DNA of 10,193 bases from JAQUKH01 sp043809805 (GTDB lineage: Bacteria > JACRDZ01 > JAQUKH01): the NCBI GenBank assembly GCA_043809805.1, contig JBDROR010000130.1:1-10193 (forward strand), written 5' to 3'. The notes beneath the pieces are model-generated. The model was not told where the DNA came from. It saw only the letters and a list, made by a program, of their open reading frames with translations, and made no database searches. Positions 5,307-10,193 of this stretch are shown here, piece after piece (position 1 is the first letter of the stretch; the number at the start of each line of letters is the position of its first letter). A program made the position numbers and the translations under genes.

Positions 5307-6387
5307 TGTGGTGATTGATTCCAATGGTAAGCCATGTAGCAGCATTCCCTGGCTTTTTATTGTCTGAGGCTGCAATTCGTGCAATTTCCGAATCACCAAA
5401 ACTATAATTTGCGCATTTGTAGAACTTGCTAAAACTTTTTCCAGTCAACGTCCTGGCATGATCTACATACTGTTCTAGTCCAGGGCCTTTTTCTTTTGTT
5501 TTTGGATTTACAAGTCCTGGCTTCTTCCCTCTAAATATCCACCATTTATCATCATCCGTATACCGTACACTTACACTGCCAATAGCATCAATTCGTTCAT
5601 AGTTGGGGCATTGAATTGTGTAATCAGAAAAAAGTGGTGTGCGTAACAAAGTGTTATCTCTAATAGTTTTCCATAACTGCCAATCTAATCGATTCAGCTC
5701 GTGCGCTTTGCCCGGTATGAATTCCATCAGATTCTTTGGGAATACACCCCCAGACATAATAAATGACCTCCATTTATCCAAGTCAGGTATCTGGGTAAGC
5801 TGTTTTGTTATGTCCGTTGCAGTTGTATTTTGATTAATAACGCCCAGATCAACAAGTAAATCAGCGTTCTCGATATCAAGCCCATTATCCTCAACAAAAT
5901 TAGCAATATGCAACGAAATATTCTTTTCCTCCAAGTGAGACTTATCGATACGAATACAGATCCCATGTCCGGTTGATTTTGCATAGTTGACGGCAATGGT
6001 GCGAGTTGCCATGTCAGCATCAGAGCTGGCTACAGGAAAGATATAAGTAACTGGAATTGAGTTCAGCTCATTTGATGACGAAAGAATTTGTTCAAGCGAT
6101 GATGCTCTAATAGTACTTTCTAACAGATGAACATCGACGAATACAGAATTTTGCCCACAAGATTTCAGGAGATCTTTTGAAACATTTGGAAGTGCCTCTA
6201 AAAATTTTTCTCTTGATGTCTTGGTGATTATACTCTTGCCATCTTGGTTTTTAGTCGAGGGTGCTGGCACCACAAACTCTATCAAAGGAGTCACGTTTTC
6301 TCTGTCTTGCTGAAAAAGTTTCTCCAGTGCTTTTATCTCGGCAGGTCTCCAGCGAAGTATAGGAATATATGTTTTAATTGTAGTCAT
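5227..6387 (-). CDS. Beta family protein (T4 beta-protein-like)
   Basis: The protein has 386 residues and starts MTTIKTYIPILRWRPAEIKA, the opening typical of proteins annotated as 'beta family protein' (Pfam Beta_protein, named after a phage T4 protein). Further segments are VTPLIEFVVPAP, FVDVHLLES, DLLVDLGVINQ, WRSFIMSGGVFP, WWIFRGKK and a C-terminal NHHITLVARQV. No known catalytic motif is visible, and the molecular function is unknown. The ATG at 6387 is one base after the TAG of the HigA-ImmA gene, so translation is probably coupled; in-frame upstream ATGs inside that gene (for example 6420) are less likely. There are no membrane segments. It shares the higB promoter, and its 3' end overlaps the convergent sce7726 gene by 80 bp. 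The pairing of these families recurs in my memory of other genomes; I cannot verify this here. Confidence 0.7.
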   Translation of the reverse strand: MTTIKTYIPILRWRPAEIKALEKLFQQDRENVTPLIEFVVPAPSTKNQDGKSIITKTSREKFLEALPNVSKDLLKSCGQNSVFVDVHLLESTIRASSLEQILSSSNELNSIPVTYIFPVASSDADMATRTIAVNYAKSTGHGICIRIDKSHLEEKNISLHIANFVEDNGLDIENADLLVDLGVINQNTTATDITKQLTQIPDLDKWRSFIMSGGVFPKNLMEFIPGKAHELNRLDWQLWKTIRDNTLLRTPLFSDYTIQCPNYERIDAIGSVSVRYTDDDKWWIFRGKKPGLVNPKTKEKGPGLEQYVDHARTLTGKSFSKFYKCANYSFGDSEIARIAASDNKKPGNAATWLTIGINHHITLVARQVSSLAAKTEGRSAHIASTV

Positions 6388-6388
6388 A

Positions 6389-7597
6389 CTAGTCTTTGAA
6401 CTCATTAGAGAAATACTTTTTGATTTTAAGACTTTCATCGTGAATCAGTTCGTTTAAGTAGTAAAATTTTTGGTGCTTAAACCGAATCATTCCAGCAATG
6501 ACCGCTACTTGCACACCAAGCTCATTGGCAAGATCCTCGGTAGAAAATTGGTTGGGTGTTCTCTTCGCTGCACTTATCTCCCACTTACTCATAGGAAGAA
6601 TCGACTCTTCTGCAAGCTCGTCTGCAGCTTTTTCTCGGTCATCGATTTGCGTCCCATCCTTTTCTTGAATTTTTTCGTCATAAAAATACTCAATTCCATT
6701 TTCATAGTGGAGTGCGACGTGCGCGAGCTCATGCATCAATGTAAACCAGAAATTATCAGGGCGATCATGGCGAATCGTAAGGCCAATGACGGGATTATCC
6801 TTATCCACGAAGAATGTGGCACCATCTAGGTGGGTTTTAGGAAGATGCGGCGCAACAACAAATTTTATGCCGTGCTTTTTAAGATAATCGCACGCAAGCA
6901 AGGGGCCGTTGTTTTTGGCACTAAGCCGTACAACATCCTGCATAAACTTAAGAGTCACTGTTGCCTTCTTATATTTAAAAGGGTTTTTTATCTTTTCAGC
7001 CTTTTTCAATACTTGCAGCCCCCAGGCGAGCAAAGCACTATTATCCGTACGAGGCGCAGAACGAAAACTAGTTTTTCGATACAAAACTGCCAGTTGTAAA
7101 TTATCAAATGCCTCAAATAAATTACTAATAAGTTCAGATTTATCATACTTTTTGAGGGTCTTTTTACCGAAGTAGCCCCGTCGTTCCATTGTTCTTACAA
7201 GGCCCATATCCCAGTTTTGCAATTCTGGTCGCGACGGTTTCTGTATTAATGCCTTTGCCGGGATGCCAAGTCCAGTGGAAAGCGCTCTTACCATATCAAG
7301 AGAAAGTTGGCGCTTTCCGGATAAAATTTCTGATACTCGGCTTCTGCTTCCGATGTAAGGGATAAGATCGGCCGGTTTTAGATCAGCTTGTTCCATTCGG
7401 AATTTAATAGCCTCTATCGGATCGGGAAGCGTTTCTGGAAATAGTTTAGCTTCGTAATCTTGGATGAGAGCAGTAAGAAGCGTGAGTTGTTCACCTTCGG
7501 CAGAATCAGGATCAGGATCGAGACCAACTAATTTCTCAGCCAATTTGAGAGCTTCTTGGTAATCTTGTTCAGTTTTTATTACTTTAATTTTTTCCAT
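6389..7597 (-). CDS. HigA-like HTH fused to ImmA/IrrE metallopeptidase
   Basis: A 402-residue fusion. Residues 1-60 are helical; about 61-120 form a HigA/XRE-type helix-turn-helix (LIPYIGSRSRVSEILSGKRQ, then LSLDMVRALSTGLGIPAKAL). After a linker comes an M78 (ImmA/IrrE) peptidase domain with the zinc motif HELAH (289-293, in FTLMHELAHVALH) and a downstream acidic ligand region REKAADELAEESILP (321-335). ImmA-type peptidases cleave phage or mobile-element repressors. HigA-type antitoxins neutralise HigB and repress their own promoter. The start ATG has GAGGT about 9 nt upstream, overlapping the stop of the broken higB gene 13 nt away. The active-site residues are intact. The peptidase may cleave itself, the XRE protein or another partner; this is inferred. 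It is second in a higB-higA-beta operon. Confidence 0.85.
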   Translation of the reverse strand: MEKIKVIKTEQDYQEALKLAEKLVGLDPDPDSAEGEQLTLLTALIQDYEAKLFPETLPDPIEAIKFRMEQADLKPADLIPYIGSRSRVSEILSGKRQLSLDMVRALSTGLGIPAKALIQKPSRPELQNWDMGLVRTMERRGYFGKKTLKKYDKSELISNLFEAFDNLQLAVLYRKTSFRSAPRTDNSALLAWGLQVLKKAEKIKNPFKYKKATVTLKFMQDVVRLSAKNNGPLLACDYLKKHGIKFVVAPHLPKTHLDGATFFVDKDNPVIGLTIRHDRPDNFWFTLMHELAHVALHYENGIEYFYDEKIQEKDGTQIDDREKAADELAEESILPMSKWEISAAKRTPNQFSTEDLANELGVQVAVIAGMIRFKHQKFYYLNELIHDESLKIKKYFSNEFKD

Positions 7598-7610
7598 GTT
7601 TTTATAACCT

Positions 7611-7898
7611 CTAACTTATATTCCAATTGTCATATTCTTTGTGTGTACCGATTTTTTTTATTAACACAATACTGGTATTATAAGCTACTTGAACCAGCAA
7701 CCTATATTTATTTCCGCAAATATTGAAGACAACATACTTGTCCTTCAAAATACTGGCCTTAGGATACCTTTGCTTAAGATCAATTGGAGAATTTCATTGA
7801 TTTTCTTCGACTTCTGCCTCCCATGATTCGATTTGCGTTCGGGAACCAGCATGCTGTTTCTTAAAATCATTTAAAATTTGTTTTCCTATTATCTTCAT
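7611..7898 (-). pseudogene. higB: higB toxin gene broken by one TGA
   Basis: The minus strand reads MKIIGKQILNDFKKQHAGSR, continues to EVEENQ, then TGA at codon 35 (7796-7794), then NSPIDLKQRYPKASIL, KDKYVVFNICGNKYRLL and IGTHKEYDNWNIS with a final TAG. This is a complete HigB family mRNA-interferase (about 95 residues) with conserved SP.DlK..Y..AsIL, vvFNI.GNKYRL and iGTH.EYD. The TGA stands where family members carry tryptophan (W.SP), so a single TGG to TGA change explains it. No frameshift is needed and the rest is unspoiled, so inactivation is recent, or the stop is read through. The gene is the first of the operon, behind a promoter and palindromic operator, with the HigA-ImmA gene directly downstream. 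A TGA-reading genetic code is not supported, since the ATPase gene ends in TGA. Confidence 0.85.
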
Positions 7899-7927
7899 AT
7901 CTGACCGTATAGATTACACCTATTATT

Positions 7928-7944
7928 GTTACCATAATGGGAAC
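7928..7944. promoter_or_regulatory. Palindromic operator in front of higB
   Basis: Minus strand GTTCCCATTATGGTAAC, a 17-bp dyad with one mismatched pair (GTT.CCAT T ATGG.AAC), directly after the -10 box and over the expected transcription start. This is the usual place for a HigA-type antitoxin to repress its own operon. Confidence 0.55.
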
Positions 7945-7972
7945 ATTATATCATGTAGTAATTAAAAGTCAA
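7945..7972 (-). promoter_or_regulatory. Promoter of the higB-higA-immA-beta operon
   Basis: On the minus strand: TTGACT (7972-7967), 16 bp, TATAAT (7950-7945). The predicted start falls in the adjacent palindrome. The stretch 7973-8073 beyond it, to the XRE gene, shows no gene and only weak short inverted repeats. Confidence 0.7.
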
Positions 7973-8073
7973 GAGAATTTTTCTTCTCATCAAATATGAA
8001 ATTCCCTACAAATTTTTTATAATAGCCTCCTTTGCGGGAAATATAACGGATTTATCCCCGTAATATGTTCTTT

Positions 8074-8271
8074 TTATTCTATTCCAACTAATTTATCAAT
8101 ATTAATTTCTAAAGCTTTCGCAAGTTTAATAACCGTTTCAATTTTTGGATTTTTAATTCCGCCCCGCTCAATTTTTATAATAGTATTGTAAGAAATGCCG
8201 GATTCAACAGCCAATTTTTCCTGTGACCAGCCTTTTTGTTTTCTTAAGTTAGTTAGATTCTTTAAATGCAA
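8074..8271 (-). CDS. XRE-family HTH regulator, small
   Basis: 65 residues, almost entirely one Cro/C1-type helix-turn-helix: LTNLRKQKGWSQEKLAVESG, then ISYNTIIKIERGGIKNPKIE and TVIKLAKALEINIDKLV. There is no second domain, so it should act as a dimeric DNA-binding regulator. The start is a TTG (8269-8271), chosen because AAGGAG lies 6 nt before it and the protein begins exactly at the domain. It diverges from the truncated serine recombinase, and the dyads between them are likely operators. It could be a repressor of the recombinase or a target of the neighbouring ImmA-type peptidase, since ImmA commonly works with XRE repressors. Both are inference. Confidence 0.85.
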   Translation of the reverse strand: MHLKNLTNLRKQKGWSQEKLAVESGISYNTIIKIERGGIKNPKIETVIKLAKALEINIDKLVGIE

Positions 8272-8281
8272 TTTTTTCTCC

Positions 8282-8310
8282 TTGACATATTAGTAGTATT
8301 ACAATACAAT
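8282..8310 (+). promoter_or_regulatory. Promoter of the recombinase remnant
   Basis: TTGACA (8282-8287), exactly 17 bp, TACAAT (8305-8310). It starts inside the leader of the divergent XRE gene, so occupancy here would affect both directions. The inverted repeat TAGTATT (8294-8300) / AATACTA (8316-8322) spans the -10 and start region. Confidence 0.6.
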
Positions 8311-8355
8311 ATCAGAATACTATATTTAAATACGCTGTATTATGGGATATTGTAT
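8304..8355. promoter_or_regulatory. Large dyad: operator or recombination site
   Basis: Perfect 10-bp arms ATACAATATC (8304-8313) and GATATTGTAT (8346-8355), with nested AATAC (8316-8320) / GTATT (8337-8341), around an AT-rich centre. The total span is 52 bp. It lies between a DNA-binding regulator and the start of a serine recombinase gene, so it may be the operator of the XRE protein or a recombinase crossover or accessory site. Confidence 0.4.
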
Positions 8356-8371
8356 ATAAAACGGGGCTAAA

Positions 8372-8563
8372 ATGCAATCCAAATTAAAATGCGCGATTTA
8401 TACAAGAGTTTCCACCGATAACCAAGCAAATGTCGAGTTTAATTCATGCGAAGCTCAAGAAGCAAAAATTAAATCTTTTATTGCCAGTCAGGAAAGTATG
8501 GAAATTTTTAAAGTTTATACTGATGCCGGATTTACAGGGGCTAATATTAACCGCTTAACATAG
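8372..8563 (+). pseudogene. Serine recombinase, truncated after 63 residues
   Basis: The protein starts MQSKLKCAIYTRVSTDNQ, with the catalytic serine (Ser14) in the YTRVSTDNQ motif, and continues EAQEAKIKSFI and VYTDAGFTGANINR, as in resolvase/large serine recombinases. In the family the text after GxNxNR goes on for another 80 residues of catalytic domain and a DNA-binding C-terminus. Here it changes to LT and TAG, and no continuation is seen in other frames before the GIY-YIG gene. So only the first half of the catalytic domain is left and the enzyme should be inactive. The promoter and upstream dyad are intact, so the short peptide may still be made. A 6-bp inverted repeat (GAGATT/AATCTC, 8569-8594) follows. 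Confidence 0.8.
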
Positions 8564-8597
8564 AAAACGAGATTTTCTTGTGCTTCTTAATCTCAAT

Positions 8598-8858
8598 TTA
8601 CAATTGTTTCAGCAAAATTAAGTCTCCATTAATTAATGCTATTTTCTTTTTTCGTGTCCAACCTTTAATCTGAGCTTCACGTTTTAAGGCTTCCGATCTA
8701 GTTTGATAAGTTTCTTTATATGCGAGTCTTACAGGGGGATTATAACTTGTGTAATGGGCTTTTTTATTAAGGTGTTCTTTATATCGACGTTCTATGTTAT
8801 TGGTTACACCTGTGTAAAAGGCTTTATTCTCACATTCTAATATATAAACAAACCACAT
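8598..8858 (-). CDS. GIY-YIG nuclease-superfamily protein, small
   Basis: 86 residues, a stand-alone GIY-YIG domain of the UPF0213 / YhbQ-like type. Seen: MWFVYILECENKAFYTGVTN with the paired VYI and YTG strands, then NIERRYKEHL, TSYNPPVRLAYKE, and ALKREAQIKGWTRKKKIALI, where the KREAQIKGW glutamate and the basic stretch are typical. Such small proteins are common accessory genes with unproven nuclease roles. The length is normal and the ATG at 8858 agrees with the family start. A TATAAT lies 7 nt before the ATG and there is no Shine-Dalgarno, so the message is probably leaderless. The gene converges with the recombinase remnant. It appears intact. Confidence 0.9.
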   Translation of the reverse strand: MWFVYILECENKAFYTGVTNNIERRYKEHLNKKAHYTSYNPPVRLAYKETYQTRSEALKREAQIKGWTRKKKIALINGDLILLKQL

Positions 8859-8865
8859 GAGTTGT

Positions 8866-8871
8866 ATTATA
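8866..8871 (-). promoter_or_regulatory. -10 box of the GIY-YIG gene
   Basis: TATAAT on the minus strand, ending 7 nt before the ATG, so transcription should begin at or next to the start codon. I see no good -35 at the normal distance. Confidence 0.5.
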
Positions 8872-8900
8872 CACTAATTCATTAAATCTTGTGGTAAGTC

Positions 8901-9016
8901 CTTCGACTTTGCTCAGGACACTTCTCCGCGACTCGTGGCGAGTAAACTGAACCATTAAAATAAAAGGACTCGGCCTGCCTTCTCAAGACACTGAGCGAGG
9001 CAAAGCCGAGTCGAAG
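8901..9016. repeat. Inverted-repeat element abutting the tRNA 3' end
   Basis: CTTCGACT (8901-8908) pairs with AGTCGAAG (9009-9016), and the similarity continues inward with a gap (TTGCTCAGGACAC against the complement of the GTGTC..GAGCGAGGC.AAGC stretch). It resembles the dispersed intergenic repeats of the type CTTCGACTxxGCTCAGGACA seen in many metagenomic genomes. The last base, 9016, touches the encoded CCA of the tRNA at 9017. A small hairpin, ACTCG-TGG-CGAGT, is at 8931-8943. Confidence 0.6.
8967..9012 (-). terminator. Terminator-like hairpin after tRNA-Asn
   Basis: GACTCGGC (8967-8974) and GCCGAGTC (9005-9012) form an 8-bp stem, extended by GCCT (8977-8980) / AGGC (8998-9001). On the minus strand, in the direction of the tRNA, the stem is followed by CTTTTATTTT. 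This fits an intrinsic terminator for the tRNA transcript, supplied by the repeat element. Confidence 0.5.
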
Positions 9017-9092
9017 TGGCTCCCCGGGCAGGGTTCGAACCTGCGACCTAGTGGTTAACAGCCACCCGCTCTACCAATTGAGCTACCAGGGA
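9017..9092 (-). tRNA. tRNA-Asn (anticodon GTT)
   Basis: 76 nt on the minus strand, with TCCCTGG / CCGGGGA acceptor stem (one G-U pair), the D-arm TAGCTCAATTGGTAGAGC, the anticodon arm GGTGG-CTGTTAA-CCACT, the T-arm GCAGG-TTCGAAC-CTGC, discriminator G and an encoded CCA. The GTT anticodon reads AAC and AAU, so it is asparagine. No intron. The encoded CCA is directly adjacent to the repeat at 8901-9016. Confidence 0.96.
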
Positions 9093-9103
9093 ATATATTC
9101 AGT

Positions 9104-9150
9104 GGGAATCCAGTACGGTATTTTTGCTAGATTCCCGTTTACACGGGAAT
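9104..9150. repeat. GATTCCCG-type intergenic repeat
   Basis: A perfect hairpin ATTCCCGT-TTAC-ACGGGAAT (9131-9150), plus an extra arm GGGAATC (9104-9110) that is inverted to GATTCCC (9130-9136). It resembles the dispersed GATTCCCG..CGGGAATGACA repeats common in many bacteria. It stands between porB and tRNA-Asn; there is no U-tract, so it is not a clear terminator. The tRNA promoter must lie in or next to it; I cannot define it. Confidence 0.55.
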
Positions 9151-9170
9151 GACAGAGTATGCAAGTTACT

Positions 9171-10103
9171 TTACTTGCTTTCCGTCTCACCGCACAATTT
9201 CAGAAGCTTTTCCCACTTTTTGTCGAGATGTTCTTGCAGTTCCTGCAAAATATGTTTATTTTCCGGAGTAAAAAGATGACGAAACCGTCCTTGTTTTTCC
9301 AGCCATTCTCTTAGCGGTTTTCTTTGCTTAGGATGATAATTTAACTTATATACCCCATTCTCAACCTCATAAAGCTGCCAGAAACCGGTATCTATCGCGA
9401 GTTTCGCGATCTCAATGGTCTCCTCGCCCGGATGCTTCCATCCAAGCGGACATGGGGAAAGAATATTAATAAAACTTGGGCCGTCAACCGCTAACGCCTT
9501 TTCCACCTTTTTCATAAGGTCATTCCAATGACTCGGAGATGCCTGTGCGACATAAGGTATATTATGAGCAACAACACACGCAGTTAAATCTTTTGGATAC
9601 TCTTTTTTCCCATAAGCCGCCTTTCCCGCCGGTGACGTAGTGGTATTCGCTCCGCGCGGCGTAGCGCTTGAACGTTGGACGCCGGTATTCATATAGGCTC
9701 CATTATCGTAACAAACTGTTAACATACGATGCCCGCGTTCCAACGCTCCGGAAAGGCTTTGAAACCCGATATCATAAAGCCCGCCGTCACCGCCAAACGC
9801 GATAAATTGCATATCTTCTTTTATTTTTCCTTTTTTCTTTAACGCGCGATATGCCGCCTCAACACCGCTTAAAGAAGCCGCTGAATTTTCAAACGCCACA
9901 TGAAGAAAAGACGATTTCCATGATGTAAAAGGATAAATAGTTGTTGAAACCTCTAAACATCCTGTAGCGCAGGAAACAACTAAAGGCTTATTAGCCGCTT
10001 TAGTTACCATACGCGCAACAATTGCCGCGCCGCATCCCGGACACAATCTGTGACCCGGCGCTATAATTTCTTCCCTAGCTAATAATTCTTTTAAAGAAGC
10101 CAT
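9171..10103 (-). CDS. porB: 2-oxoacid:ferredoxin oxidoreductase, beta subunit (PorB-type)
   Basis: 310 residues, the thiamine-pyrophosphate-binding beta subunit of a multi-subunit 2-oxoacid:ferredoxin oxidoreductase, probably pyruvate (pyruvate + CoA + oxidised ferredoxin to acetyl-CoA + CO2 + reduced ferredoxin), in the cytoplasm. Seen: CPGCG (C21, C24), CATGCLE (C49) and SPCP (C218) as likely [4Fe-4S] ligands; the TPP motif FGGDGGLYDIG (about 103-113) and NGAYMNTGVQRSSATPRGA (about 134-152). These match pyruvate enzymes closely; a 2-ketoisovalerate substrate is less likely. Start at 10103, because AGGAG lies 5-6 nt before that ATG and the protein begins MASLKELL; the frame extends seven codons upstream without a ribosome site. 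The alpha and gamma subunits are expected further upstream beyond the window end. Intact and core metabolic, unlike most of the window. Confidence 0.92.
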   Translation of the reverse strand: MASLKELLAREEIIAPGHRLCPGCGAAIVARMVTKAANKPLVVSCATGCLEVSTTIYPFTSWKSSFLHVAFENSAASLSGVEAAYRALKKKGKIKEDMQFIAFGGDGGLYDIGFQSLSGALERGHRMLTVCYDNGAYMNTGVQRSSATPRGANTTTSPAGKAAYGKKEYPKDLTACVVAHNIPYVAQASPSHWNDLMKKVEKALAVDGPSFINILSPCPLGWKHPGEETIEIAKLAIDTGFWQLYEVENGVYKLNYHPKQRKPLREWLEKQGRFRHLFTPENKHILQELQEHLDKKWEKLLKLCGETESK

Positions 10104-10119
10104 AGATCTCCTCGAAAAT

Positions 10120-10150
10120 GTCACCAGCGCACCAAGTCACCATGTCACCA
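10120..10150. repeat. Three GTCACCA direct repeats upstream of porB
   Basis: GTCACCA at 10120-10126, 10136-10142 and 10144-10150, with GCACCA between the first two. It forms the spacer just ahead of the porB ribosome site. It looks like a micro-repeat array and not a known operator. Confidence 0.5.
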
Positions 10151-10160
10151 GTGAAAAGAA

Positions 10161-10193
10161 ATACTGTCATTTCGACCGAAGGGAGAAATCTTT
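10161..10193. repeat. TGTCATTTCGACC-type intergenic repeat, cut by window end
   Basis: TGTCATTTCGACCGAAGGGA followed by GAAATCT; arms ATTTC and GAAAT are inverted. It resembles a dispersed repeat type common in many bacterial genomes. Only part is visible. Confidence 0.4.

Noticed and set aside
6470..7175. Three plus-strand frames of about 88-119 codons
   Set aside because: All are opposite to the HigA-ImmA gene, whose domains and motifs are clear; none has a credible start signal.
7611..7898. Recoded genetic code (TGA read as tryptophan) to rescue HigB
   Set aside because: The ATPase gene in the same window ends in TGA, and no other gene needs TGA as a sense codon, so a point mutation is simpler.
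10120..10193. CRISPR array
   Set aside because: The GTCACCA units are 7 bp with spacing of 16 and 8 bp; far too short and irregular, and no cas genes are present.

Overview
The window is an AT-rich bacterial chromosome segment made mostly of accessory genes. At the right end lie two housekeeping genes, a tRNA-Asn and the beta subunit of an anaerobic 2-oxoacid:ferredoxin oxidoreductase. The ferredoxin enzyme, the compact intergenic repeats, the RAYT-type transposase with a DnaA-like C-terminal helix-turn-helix and the near-consensus sigma-70 promoters suggest an uncultured anaerobe, perhaps of a candidate phylum such as Omnitrophota. This assignment is an impression and not a proof. Stops are read with the standard code: the ATPase gene at 201 ends in TGA.

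Layout. At 1-156 (minus) is the N-terminus of a CBS-domain protein. At 201-1424 (minus) is an AAA_14/DUF4143 ATPase. At about 1538-4390 is a mobile-element nest: a remnant of a RAYT C-terminus, a complete IS110-family element (CDS 1907-3223) with a long non-coding tail that may encode a bridge RNA, and a complete RAYT unit (CDS 3329-4300) bounded by 20-bp inverted repeats, with REP-like GTTTCC repeats outside it. At 4425-4620 is a possible decayed coding stretch. At 4692-7972 is a compact module: an sce7726-family PD-(D/E)XK protein on the plus strand, convergent and overlapping with a minus-strand operon. In transcription order that operon is a higB toxin gene broken by one TGA, a HigA-like HTH fused to an ImmA/IrrE metallopeptidase, and a 'beta family' protein. 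A promoter and a palindromic operator lie in front of higB. At 8074-8563 an XRE regulator and a truncated serine recombinase diverge from a dyad-rich promoter region. At 8598-8858 is a GIY-YIG protein. At 8901-9150 repeats surround the tRNA-Asn. At 9171-10103 is porB, with short repeats upstream to the window end.

How the genes may work together. The higB*/higA-immA/beta/sce7726 cluster reads as a regulated nuclease-plus-peptidase module and is the best candidate for an undescribed defence or conflict system. Its biochemical role is inferred from domains and arrangement only. The IS110 and RAYT elements may be linked, because some IS110-family members are known to target REP sequences. Three accessory genes (ATPase, RAYT, GIY-YIG) have a -10 box only 6-7 nt before the ATG, so their mRNAs are probably leaderless. 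The operon genes, by contrast, mostly have Shine-Dalgarno sites.
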